From UBA7692 sp964650845 (GTDB lineage: Bacteria > Bacteroidota > Bacteroidia > Chitinophagales > LD1), in the NCBI GenBank assembly GCA_964650845.1, contig CAZYXR010000125.1, positions 1-5,417 on the forward strand: a stretch of DNA of 5,417 bases, read 5' to 3'. The notes beneath the pieces were generated by a model that saw nothing but the letters and a program-made list of their open reading frames with translations, was not told the DNA's origin and did not search any database. Made by a program: the position numbers and the translations under genes. Of this stretch, positions 1-5,417 are shown one piece after another; within the stretch, counting starts at the first letter, position 1; the number at the start of each line of letters is the position of its first letter.

Positions 1-846
1 AGCAATAGCTTGGTGATTGATAATTTCTTTATTGAATGCTTTGCGCTCTTTAGAATATTGCACTGCAAGTTCATAAGCACCCGCTGCAATGCCCAATGCT
101 TGGGCTGCAATACCTATTCTGCCACCGCTAAGGGTTTTCATGGCGAACTTAAAACCGAATCCATCTTCGCCTATGCGGTTTGCTTTTGGCACTTTTACAT
201 TGGTAAAAAGCAGGGTGTGCGTATCCGATGAGCGAATGCCGAGTTTGTCTTCTTTGCGGCCAATTTCAAAGCCTTCCATGCCGCGCTCCACAATCAAAAC
301 GTTGATGCCGCGATGCCCTTTTTCGGGATAGGTTTGCGCTATCACCAAATAGGTTGAAGCCATGCCGCCATTGGTTATCCAGTTTTTCACACCGTTCAGC
401 ACGTAGTGGTCGCCCATATCTATTGCTGTTGTGCGTTGGCTTGTGGCATCGCTTCCGGCTTCGGGTTCGCTAAGGCAAAACGCACCTAACTTTTCACCTT
501 TTGCCAAAGGTACCAAGTATTTTTGTTTCTGTTCTTCCGTGCCATATTCTTCCAAGCCCCAGCATACCAACGAGTTGTTTACACTCATTATCACCGAGCA
601 TGAATTATCTACTTTTGAAATTTCTTCCATTGCCAACACATAGCTAAGTGCATCCATGCCGCCACCGCCATATTTTGGATCTACCATCATGCCCAAAAAA
701 CCAAGCTCTGCCATGCGTTTCACCTGCTCTGTTGGATATTCTTGTTTGTCATCGCGCTCTACTACACCAGGCTTGCATTCATTTTGTGCAAAATCGCGTG
801 CAGCTTGCTTTATCATTTGTTGCTCTTCGGTAAGTTCAAAAAACAT
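1..846 (-). CDS. Acyl-CoA dehydrogenase, C-terminus cut off by the window edge
   Basis: FAD-dependent acyl-CoA dehydrogenase, which introduces the alpha-beta double bond into an acyl-CoA and passes electrons to electron-transfer flavoprotein; cytoplasmic, in fatty-acid or branched-chain acyl-CoA breakdown. I translated the minus strand from the ATG at 846-844; the frame is open for 282 codons to base 1. The family usually has about 380 residues, so roughly 100 are missing, including the region expected to carry the catalytic Glu. Visible landmarks: N-terminal helix MFFELTEEQQ; acyl-CoA dehydrogenase signature CLSEPEAGSDA (residues 124-134); FAD-contacting WITNGG (156-161); KLGIRSSDT (201-209); GGRIGIAAQALGIA (241-254); and Y264, R268, F271 in YSKERKAF. 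The start is chosen because the family typically begins with xFxLTEEQ; the next Met (residue 11) would delete that helix. The sequence resembles short-chain or butyryl-CoA dehydrogenases most, but substrate chain length cannot be fixed from this fragment. It is transcribed divergently from aroB. Confidence 0.95.
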   Translation of the reverse strand, partial: MFFELTEEQQMIKQAARDFAQNECKPGVVERDDKQEYPTEQVKRMAELGFLGMMVDPKYGGGGMDALSYVLAMEEISKVDNSCSVIMSVNNSLVCWGLEEYGTEEQKQKYLVPLAKGEKLGAFCLSEPEAGSDATSQRTTAIDMGDHYVLNGVKNWITNGGMASTYLVIAQTYPEKGHRGINVLIVERGMEGFEIGRKEDKLGIRSSDTHTLLFTNVKVPKANRIGEDGFGFKFAMKTLSGGRIGIAAQALGIAAGAYELAVQYSKERKAFNKEIINHQAIA

Positions 847-888
847 ATCTCTTTATTTTTTTAAAAACTGCGCGAATATACACTTCTG

Positions 889-899
889 ATTGAATCAAT
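889..899. promoter_or_regulatory. Candidate operator: short inverted repeat ATTGA-A-TCAAT
   Basis: Perfect 5-base arms around one central base. It lies 8 bases upstream of the putative -7 element of the acyl-CoA dehydrogenase gene, where a repressor or activator dimer could act. A short AT-rich repeat like this also arises by chance, and I recognise no specific regulator's consensus. Confidence 0.2.
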
Positions 900-957
900 G
901 TGGTTTGTATGCAATAGATTTCTTTTTACAACGCTTGTGAAGCGGAAGCGCATTTTT

Positions 958-999
958 CTGAATTGATATTGAGCAGTGCTTCCTCAATTTTCTTTTCAG
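958..999 (+). promoter_or_regulatory. Possible two-tier stem-loop upstream of aroB
   Basis: Outer arms CTGAA (958-962) and TTCAG (995-999) enclose inner arms ATTGAG (968-973) and CTCAAT (983-988), with a 9-base loop. If aroB is transcribed from upstream of 958, this would sit in its 5' untranslated region, 87 bases before the start codon. The stems are short and separated by internal loops, there is no following U-tract, and I do not recognise a known riboswitch. It may be chance. Confidence 0.2.
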
Positions 1000-1086
1000 C
1001 ATATTTTTATTGGTAATGCGCAAAACACTTTTGCGACATTCCAATTTTCTACACAAGTTTGATGCAGTTTTTATTGCTTTAAACAA

Positions 1087-2124
1087 ATGGCCGATTTTCC
1101 GCTTCCTGACTTTGTGCAAAGTATTCATCTGAAAAAAATTGCAGGTGCGGCAAAGCCTTTTGTGCTCGTGGATAGCAATACAGCCAAACATTGCCTTAGC
1201 GAAATTGCATTGCCCGCTGATGCGGTTGTAATAGAGATTAAAGCAGGAGAGGAGCATAAAAACATTCACACTTGCATGCAAGTGTGGGAGCAACTTACAA
1301 AACACCATGCCGACCGCAATGCTATATTGATAAATATTGGCGGAGGCGTGGTGTGCGACATTGGTGGTTTTGTTGCTTCGAGTTACAAACGCGGAATCAA
1401 TTTTGCGCAAGTGCCCACTTCGCTTTTGGCAATGGCCGATGCGGCAATTGGTGGCAAAACAGGCATTGATTTCTTGGGCTACAAAAATCAAATCGGCACT
1501 TTTGCTCAACCGCACAGCATTACAATTTACCCTTCATTTTTAGAAACACTACCCGAGCGCGAATTGTTAAGCGGCATGGCAGAAGTATTAAAACATTACA
1601 TTATTGCCGATGAAACCTCTTTTAATGAATTTGTGTTGGATGGCATTCCTAATACCGAAAACTATAATGCTTGGAAAACGATACTTCAAAAGGCTATTGC
1701 CATAAAAACATCCATTGCGGCAAACGACCCTTTTGAAAAAGGCGCAAGGAAAAAGTTGAATTTCGGCCATACCGTTGGTCATGCTTTAGAAAGCTATTTT
1801 TTGAATACAAACAAACCGCTCTTGCATGGCGAAGCCGTTGCCATTGGTATGGTTTGCGAGTTGTTGATAGCTTCTGAACTTAAAATTATGGCATCGCCCG
1901 AAGCCGAAAAGGTGATTCAGGTTTTGCAAGAAGTTTTTTTGCCGCAGCAAAAAATTGAAGATGAAAACGCAGTGCTTCAATTGATGAAGCAGGATAAGAA
2001 AAATCAGGGCGATAAAATACTGTTTTCATTGCCCAACCGCATAGGGCATTGCTTGTATAATTGCGAAGTAGAAGAAGATGTAGTGAAAAATGCAATTCGT
2101 AGTTTTAATGCTAAACTGATTTAG
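1087..2124 (+). CDS. aroB: 3-dehydroquinate synthase
   Basis: Converts DAHP to 3-dehydroquinate, the second step of the shikimate pathway, using NAD+ and a divalent metal in the cytoplasm. The product has 345 residues, near the family's 340-360. Visible motifs are the NAD-binding GGGVVCDIGGFVAS (85-98), VPTSLLAMADAAIGGKTGID (109-128) and GMAEVLKH (163-170). Aligned by eye to the Aspergillus DHQS domain, the metal ligands are E166, H228 and H247, and the active-site set D118, K124, N134, K169, K207, R221, N225 and H232 is intact. The start is the only reasonable one: an in-frame stop lies at 1060-1062 and no other ATG intervenes. This leaves the N-terminus short, with the usual first beta strands before VLVDSNT reduced. 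The start context is A-rich with no Shine-Dalgarno. aroA follows after 25 bases, suggesting co-transcription. The coding sequence contains a perfect 20-base palindrome at 1267-1286. Confidence 0.97.
   Translation: MADFPLPDFVQSIHLKKIAGAAKPFVLVDSNTAKHCLSEIALPADAVVIEIKAGEEHKNIHTCMQVWEQLTKHHADRNAILINIGGGVVCDIGGFVASSYKRGINFAQVPTSLLAMADAAIGGKTGIDFLGYKNQIGTFAQPHSITIYPSFLETLPERELLSGMAEVLKHYIIADETSFNEFVLDGIPNTENYNAWKTILQKAIAIKTSIAANDPFEKGARKKLNFGHTVGHALESYFLNTNKPLLHGEAVAIGMVCELLIASELKIMASPEAEKVIQVLQEVFLPQQKIEDENAVLQLMKQDKKNQGDKILFSLPNRIGHCLYNCEVEEDVVKNAIRSFNAKLI
1267..1286. repeat. Perfect 20-base palindrome inside aroB
   Basis: The half-site CACACTTGCA (1267-1276) is followed immediately by its exact reverse complement TGCAAGTGTG (1277-1286). 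It encodes aroB residues H61 to V66 and part of W67, outside the motifs I could assign to catalysis. A perfect 10-base half-site without spacer is not expected in a window this small. It could be a dimeric protein's binding site, a hairpin in the mRNA, or coincidence of codon choice. Confidence 0.6.
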
Positions 2125-2149
2125 ATAATACATCCTCAAACTTGTAGTA

Positions 2150-3370
2150 ATGAACACGCTCTTGTTGCGAATACACGCCAAACCCACACCTGTTAAAATA
2201 TATTTGCCGGCTTCTAAAAGCATCAGCAATCGCGCTTTGATTCTACAAAAATTGGGTGGTGGAAAAATTACCATTGGCAATCTTTCAGTCGCACGCGATT
2301 CGCAAAGGTTGTTTGAGTTGTTGCAGTCCAATGCTGTTGAATTAGATGTTGATGATGCCGGAACTTCTATGCGTTTTTTGTGTGCTTATGCTTGCATTGC
2401 TAACCGCAAAAGTATTATCACTGGCAGCAGGCGAATGTTGCAGCGGCCAATACAACCTTTGGTAGAAGCTTTGCAGATTATAGGTTTTAATATCAGCTAT
2501 GTAGATGCAGTGGGTTTTCCACCCGTTGCTGTACAGCCGATAGATAGCTTTAATCAGTTAAAAGATGAAGTGGCAATTAGAGGAGATGTTAGCAGTCAGT
2601 TTGTTTCGGCTTTGTTGATGATTGCCCCTTTTTTGCCCAAAGGTTTGCAGATAAAATTGTTGCATCCGGTGGTGTCGCAGCCCTACATAGATATGAGTGT
2701 TGCCATGTTGAAGATCATAGGCATTAAGGTTGAACAAAAAGAAAATTCTATTCGCATTGCACCGCAGCCGCTTCAAAAAACACATTTTGAAATAGAAGCA
2801 GATTGGACAAACGCATTGTATTGGTTTGCAATTTGCGCCCTGTTGCCTGCATCTTCGTTCCTGTTGCTGCATCTTTCGCTGCATTCTATGCAAGGCGATA
2901 GAGTGGTTGCAGATTGGATGAGATTGTTTGGCGTAGTTGCAAGCCCCCAAAAGGAAGGTGTAACAATTTCAGCACAGCAGTTTGTAATACCTGAAAAAGT
3001 AAGACTGCATTTTAATTTTATACATCACCCCGATGTTGCGCAAACAATCATTGTATTGTGTGCTGCAAAAAATATCCATGCCACATTTACCGGGTTGCAA
3101 AGTCTTAGAATAAAAGAAACAGACCGAATTGCAGCCCTACAAAATGAGTTGAAAAAATGTGGCGTTCGGCTTGTGGATGCAGGTAACGAAACTTTTAAAT
3201 TACAAGGCGCATTTCGCTTGCCAACAGAGGTAATAAATACCTACAACGACCATCGCATGGCAATGGCGTTTGCCCCTTTGGCCGCGCTCGGTAAATTAGA
3301 AGTGGAATCGCCCTGGGTGGTCGCAAAATCCTATCCGGCATTTTGGAAAGAGTTGGAAAAGCTACTTTAA
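2150..3370 (+). CDS. aroA: 3-phosphoshikimate 1-carboxyvinyltransferase (EPSP synthase)
   Basis: Transfers the enolpyruvyl group of phosphoenolpyruvate to shikimate-3-phosphate, the sixth step of the shikimate pathway; cytoplasmic. The protein has 406 residues against 427 in E. coli, a normal length for shorter members. Matching E. coli residues by eye: K23, S24 and R28 in LPASKSISNR (K22, S23, R27); G71 in DAGTSMR (G96); R95 in RMLQRPI (R124); S148, S149, Q150 (S169-Q171); D295 (D313); K322, E323 and R326 in IKETDR (K340, E341, R344); R369 in NDHRMAM (R386); K393 in AKSYP (K411). Every expected substrate-binding or catalytic residue is therefore present. Differences are D69 where E. coli has N94 and F76 where it has P101. 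The gene starts 25 bases after aroB without an obvious Shine-Dalgarno, and fmt follows after 37 bases, so it is probably in the same transcript as both. Confidence 0.97.
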   Translation: MNTLLLRIHAKPTPVKIYLPASKSISNRALILQKLGGGKITIGNLSVARDSQRLFELLQSNAVELDVDDAGTSMRFLCAYACIANRKSIITGSRRMLQRPIQPLVEALQIIGFNISYVDAVGFPPVAVQPIDSFNQLKDEVAIRGDVSSQFVSALLMIAPFLPKGLQIKLLHPVVSQPYIDMSVAMLKIIGIKVEQKENSIRIAPQPLQKTHFEIEADWTNALYWFAICALLPASSFLLLHLSLHSMQGDRVVADWMRLFGVVASPQKEGVTISAQQFVIPEKVRLHFNFIHHPDVAQTIIVLCAAKNIHATFTGLQSLRIKETDRIAALQNELKKCGVRLVDAGNETFKLQGAFRLPTEVINTYNDHRMAMAFAPLAALGKLEVESPWVVAKSYPAFWKELEKLL

Positions 3371-3407
3371 TACTGCGCTTAATTTCTTTCTTCGCATCAT
3401 CAAAACA

Positions 3408-4328
3408 ATGATGAAAAAATTGCGCTTAGTGTTTATGGGCACTCCGGAGTTTGCGGTGCCAATGCTGGAAGTTTTGTTGCAGTCGAAACACGAAGTTGTA
3501 GCGGTGGTTACTGCGCCCGATAAGCCTGCCGGAAGGGGAATGAGCCTGCATGAAAGTGCAGTTAAGCAATATGCTGTGCAGCACAATTTGAATGTGCTGC
3601 AACCCGAAAAACTTAAAAGTGAAAATTTTATTGCCGAGCTAAAAGCATTGAATGCCGATTTGTTTGTAATTGTAGCATTCCGCATGTTGCCCGAAATAGT
3701 TTGGTCAATGCCGCCATTGGGTTCTATAAATTTACACGCATCGCTGTTGCCTAATTATCGGGGTGCCGCCCCCATCAATTGGGCAATAATAAATGGCGAA
3801 AAAGAAACAGGCGTTACCACTTTTTTTCTGAAACATGAAATTGATACAGGCAATATTATTTTTCAGGAAAGAACACCAATTGGAGAAGAAGAAACAGTTG
3901 GAGAATTGTATGAACGGCTAATGCACATTGGCGCAAAAGTATTAGGCAACACTATTGCTGCTATTGCCGGTAAAAACTATCCGCAGATTCCGCAGGCGCA
4001 CATCACAGAAATAAAACACGCTCCCAAAATTTTTAAGAACGATTGCCAAATAGACTTTAATAAAACCGCACCTGAGCTATCGGATTTTGTTCGTGGATTA
4101 AGCCCTTACCCAACCGCTTTTACGCACTTTAATGGCAAAACGCTCAAAGTGTTTCGTGCAAAAGCTATTGAACAGCAGCACACCCTCGCCCCCGGCACTG
4201 TTGTAAGCGATGGAAAAACATATTTGCACTTTGCTTGTAAATCGGGCTTGTTAAGCGTAACCGACTTGCAGCTCGAAGGCAAAAAACGAATTGGAGTTGA
4301 AGAGTTTTTGCGAGGAGTGAAGGTTTGA
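3408..4328 (+). CDS. fmt: Methionyl-tRNA formyltransferase
   Basis: Formylates Met-tRNA(fMet) using 10-formyltetrahydrofolate, allowing bacterial translation initiation; cytoplasmic. The product has 306 residues, against about 310-315 usual. The N-terminal formyltransferase domain (about 5-185) carries FMGTPEFA (9-16), TAPDKPAGRG (35-44), and INLHASLLPNYRGAAPIN (107-124). The catalytic triad N108, H110 and D146 corresponds to E. coli N106, H108 and D144. The C-terminal tRNA-binding domain (about 205-306) carries HAPKIFKNDCQIDFN and the closing GKKRIGVEEFLRG. The C-terminal domain and SLLPxYRGAAPI separate it from GAR transformylase (PurN). Two ATG codons stand in tandem (3408 and 3411); homologues commonly begin MKKLRIVFMGTP, so initiation may be at 3411. 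It sits 37 bases after aroA with no visible terminator between them. Its last codons form the left arm of the terminator-like repeat that follows. No def (peptide deformylase) gene, a frequent partner elsewhere, is present here. Confidence 0.97.
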   Translation: MMKKLRLVFMGTPEFAVPMLEVLLQSKHEVVAVVTAPDKPAGRGMSLHESAVKQYAVQHNLNVLQPEKLKSENFIAELKALNADLFVIVAFRMLPEIVWSMPPLGSINLHASLLPNYRGAAPINWAIINGEKETGVTTFFLKHEIDTGNIIFQERTPIGEEETVGELYERLMHIGAKVLGNTIAAIAGKNYPQIPQAHITEIKHAPKIFKNDCQIDFNKTAPELSDFVRGLSPYPTAFTHFNGKTLKVFRAKAIEQQHTLAPGTVVSDGKTYLHFACKSGLLSVTDLQLEGKKRIGVEEFLRGVKV

Positions 4329-4404
4329 TAAGGTTTTGTACACACTTTTAAAAACTCAACCCTTCGCTCTTTAATATTTCCAGAAACCTCTAAACCTTCA
4401 TTTT
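4318..4404 (+). terminator. Terminator-like inverted repeat at the end of fmt
   Basis: TGAAGGTTT (4318-4326), overlapping the fmt stop codon, is the exact reverse complement of AAACCTTCA (4392-4400), which is followed directly by TTTT. Inside this, AGGTTT (4331-4336) pairs with AAACCT (4384-4389), giving a 9 + 6 base-pair stem with a small internal loop and a 47-base apical loop. The U-run is short and the loop long, so it is not a classical intrinsic terminator. It is nevertheless the best candidate for ending the aroB-aroA-fmt transcript. Confidence 0.4.
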
Positions 4405-4406
4405 AC

Positions 4407-4625
4407 TTGTAATGTTTTTAATGAGTAACATCATCGTCTCATTCCCTCATTCCAATCTTTTTTAAAAGAAACCTTTCATTCTTCTATTCGTATTTTTATG
4501 TAAAAATACCTCTATGCCTCATTTGAATCCCCTTTTCATTGGTTCTCTTTTTAAAACTGTCGGAACGTATAGTCTTTATTGTTTATATGTATTTCTCTTA
4601 ATGTTACTCTTAAAAGCAAGTACAA
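4407..4625. repeat. 219-base segment bounded by 25-base imperfect inverted repeats
   Basis: The left end (4407-4431) and the reverse complement of the right end (4601-4625) are both 25 bases long. They match at 19 of 25 positions ungapped: the terminal TTGTA and inner GAGTAACAT are identical, and allowing two one-base gaps aligns most of the middle. A second pair is nested inside: AAAAGAAACC (4464-4473) against GGTTCTCTTTT (4541-4551), with one bulged base. A perfect hairpin lies near the centre. No transposase or ORF is inside. This layout fits a miniature inverted-repeat element or a large structured RNA. I see no clear target-site duplication outside TTGTA/TACAA, although TTAA flanks the inner 9-mers (4418-4421 and 4610-4613). 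AT-richness raises the chance background. Confidence 0.4.
4490..4509. repeat. Perfect AT-rich hairpin
   Basis: GTATTTTTA (4490-4498) and TAAAAATAC (4501-4509) are exact reverse complements around a 2-base TG centre; as RNA it would be an 8-base-pair stem with a 4-base loop. It has no following T-run, so it is a weak terminator candidate. It lies about 16 bases from the midpoint of the surrounding inverted-repeat segment. Confidence 0.5.
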
Positions 4626-4657
4626 TCACAAATGCAACTTTTTCTTCATCCTAATCC

Positions 4658-4688
4658 TTGATTTGGCATAGTAATTGATATATATTTA
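4658..4688 (+). promoter_or_regulatory. Candidate Bacteroidota-type promoter for the secreted-protein gene
   Basis: TTG (4658-4660) is followed after 20 bases by TATATTTA (4681-4688), which matches the Bacteroidota -7 element TAnnTTTG at all but the last position. A start of transcription near 4695 would leave a leader of only about 15 bases before the ATG at 4711. A TTTG at 4662-4665 is an alternative upstream element, but its 15-base spacing is short. The spacing and position fit; the -7 match is imperfect. Confidence 0.4.
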
Positions 4689-4710
4689 CGAAAGATAAAT
4701 TGTAAAAACT

Positions 4711-5417
4711 ATGAAGAAAGTTCTACAAATCTCAGTTGCGCTTTTTGTTTTAATTTTTAGTGCCCAATTAAATGTTGTGGCGCAGTGTACTGGAGTATTG
4801 GGAGGCGGTGGCAATGGAAACACCATTAGCACACTTCCTTCTTGCAATGGCACTTCCGCATCAGTAAATGTGCCTCATTCTGGCTATGCAACACTTTCTA
4901 ATTTAGAGGTTGGAGGCAAGTACACTGTAAACTTGAGCGGGGGCTCTGGTGCAAACTATATCACTGTGCGTACTGTTGCTAATGGTGGGTCTGTTACGGG
5001 TAGTTGTACTTCGTGCACAAGCTTTACATTTGAGGCAACTCAAACAACACATTATGTTGTTGTTAATCAAGGTGGCTGCCCTGGAACTTGGAACAACACT
5101 ACATCTGCAGTGTTAAATTACAAACGCGAAAATCCTACTGCTTCATCAATTAGTGTATCTTATGGTTGCACAAATACAGTGTTAAGCTCATCTGGTGGCG
5201 AAGGGGGATACCAATGGCAAGCCAGCAATGGAACCAATATTTCTGGAGCAACAAGCTCAAGTTATACCATTACAGGTGCAACCACTCCGCAATACAATGC
5301 ATACCGTTTGCGCAGGGGTCCAGCAGGCTCTTGCTATAGTTACAGCGGCAACCTAAGCGTGGTTCCTCGTGCAAACTTTACAGGGAACGTAGTTGTGGCA
5401 AGCAATGTAACCTTAGC
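4711..5417 (+). CDS. Secreted Ig-like/adhesin-type protein, C-terminus cut off by the window edge
   Basis: I translated 235 codons from the ATG at 4711; the frame is open at the right edge. Residues 1-25 form a clear Sec signal peptide: MKK, a hydrophobic core LQISVALFVLIFSAQL, then NVVAQ with cleavage likely near A24/Q25. The mature part is rich in Gly, Ser, Thr, Asn and Val and is probably all-beta. Residues about 40-123 look like one beta-sandwich module, with GYATLSNLEVGGKYTVNLS, then YITVRT, then THYVVVNQGGC. Residues about 141-218 look like an Ig-like module, with YQWQ (167-170), a YTI strand and paired-looking C153 and C208. A third module may begin near 220. Other cysteines (26, 45, 99, 102, 123) suggest disulfides outside the cytoplasm. 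Such proteins in this phylum are often large surface adhesins exported by the type IX system, but the C-terminal sorting domain that would show this lies outside the window. Specific function unknown. Confidence 0.85.
   Translation, partial: MKKVLQISVALFVLIFSAQLNVVAQCTGVLGGGGNGNTISTLPSCNGTSASVNVPHSGYATLSNLEVGGKYTVNLSGGSGANYITVRTVANGGSVTGSCTSCTSFTFEATQTTHYVVVNQGGCPGTWNNTTSAVLNYKRENPTASSISVSYGCTNTVLSSSGGEGGYQWQASNGTNISGATSSSYTITGATTPQYNAYRLRRGPAGSCYSYSGNLSVVPRANFTGNVVVASNVTL

Larger units (their letters stand above)
847..1086. promoter_or_regulatory. Divergent intergenic region between the acyl-CoA dehydrogenase gene and aroB
   Basis: This 240-base spacer must hold the promoters of both divergent genes, unless one gene is driven from elsewhere. 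On the minus strand TATATTCG (880-873) matches the Bacteroidota -7 element TAnnTTTG at all but one position and lies 26 bases upstream of the dehydrogenase ATG, but I find no TTTG at the usual ~19-base distance. On the plus strand TAGATTTC (915-922) and TATTTTTA (1002-1009) are equally imperfect -7 candidates for aroB, also without a well-spaced partner. The region also holds an 11-base inverted repeat and a possible two-tier hairpin, listed separately. No ORF here looks like a real gene. Confidence 0.5.
4329..4710. other. Non-coding interval between fmt and the secreted-protein gene
   Basis: These 382 bases are AT-rich and on the plus strand pyrimidine-rich. I find no plausible gene, tRNA or rRNA on either strand. 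It holds the right arm of the fmt terminator candidate, a segment bounded by inverted repeats (4407-4625), a perfect hairpin (4490-4509) and a possible promoter (4658-4688). Short repeated words recur: AAACCT at 4384, 4392 and (as AAACCTTTCA) 4469; and T-run/A-run junctions of the type TTTTAAAA near 4346, 4460, 4549 and, in weaker form, 4610. Confidence 0.7.

Noticed and set aside
10..889. Several short plus-strand open frames opposite the acyl-CoA dehydrogenase
   Set aside because: They lie antisense to a convincing 282-codon minus-strand frame with family signatures, and their translations are low-complexity and unlike known proteins.
1018..1131. Frame starting ATG at 1018 as an upstream extension or leader peptide of aroB
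   Set aside because: It ends in a stop at 1129-1131 in another frame, and its translation shows neither AroB similarity nor a run of aromatic codons expected of an attenuator leader.
895..1515. 206-codon minus-strand open frame across the divergent spacer and the aroB 5' half
   Set aside because: It is antisense to well-conserved aroB catalytic motifs. Its Cys/His/Lys-rich translation has no recognisable domain and looks like the mirror of aroB codons.
2342..2394. Possible glyphosate-insensitive EPSP synthase, because E. coli N94 and P101 are replaced
   Set aside because: The residue equivalent to G96 is kept (G71, followed by T72), and D and F at the other two positions are not a recognised resistance signature. 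Sequence alone does not support the claim.
2558..2950. 130-codon minus-strand open frame inside aroA
   Set aside because: It is fully antisense to aroA, and its Cys/Gln/His-rich composition is typical of a shadow frame.
3362..3685. 107-codon minus-strand open frame over the start of fmt
   Set aside because: It is antisense to the fmt N-terminal domain, with no recognisable motifs and no promoter or start context of its own.
4407..4625. Complete insertion sequence
   Set aside because: There is no transposase frame on either strand and no clear target-site duplication; only a miniature or non-autonomous element could be argued.
4329..4710. tRNA, CRISPR array or small gene in the long non-coding interval
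   Set aside because: I found no cloverleaf-like pairing with a TTC-arm, no regularly spaced repeats, and no open frame with a sensible start or composition.

Overview
The window looks like a chromosomal segment from a member of the Bacteroidota (Bacteroidetes). The signs are AT-leaning DNA, A-rich start-codon contexts without a clear Shine-Dalgarno sequence, partial matches to the Bacteroidota TAnnTTTG promoter element, and a secreted glycine/serine/threonine-rich beta-sandwich protein whose signal peptide ends in the phylum's common 'AQ'. This placement is inference; no rRNA or other phylogenetic marker is present.

Layout. Positions 1-846 (minus strand) hold the N-terminal three quarters of an FAD-dependent acyl-CoA dehydrogenase, cut by the left edge. 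A 240-base divergent spacer (847-1086) separates it from three plus-strand genes: aroB (3-dehydroquinate synthase, 1087-2124), aroA (EPSP synthase, 2150-3370) and fmt (methionyl-tRNA formyltransferase, 3408-4328). Their gaps are only 25 and 37 bases and I see no terminator in either, so they are probably one transcription unit. aroB and aroA perform the second and sixth steps of the shikimate pathway to chorismate; fmt makes the initiator formyl-Met-tRNA and is functionally unrelated. All catalytic residues I could place by eye are present in the three enzymes.

Positions 4329-4710 are non-coding. The segment begins with a terminator-like inverted repeat that starts inside the fmt stop region and ends in TTTT. 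It continues with a 219-base segment bounded by 25-base imperfect inverted repeats, with further nested inverted repeats and a perfect AT-rich hairpin inside. It ends with a plausible promoter for the last gene. From 4711 to the right edge runs the N-terminus of a secreted, cysteine-containing, Ig-like or adhesin-type protein, cut by the window.

No novel protein system is visible; the genes are ordinary. The two observations most worth a second look are in the DNA: the nested inverted-repeat segment at 4407-4625 (a possible miniature mobile element or structured RNA) and a perfect 20-base palindrome inside the aroB coding sequence at 1267-1286.
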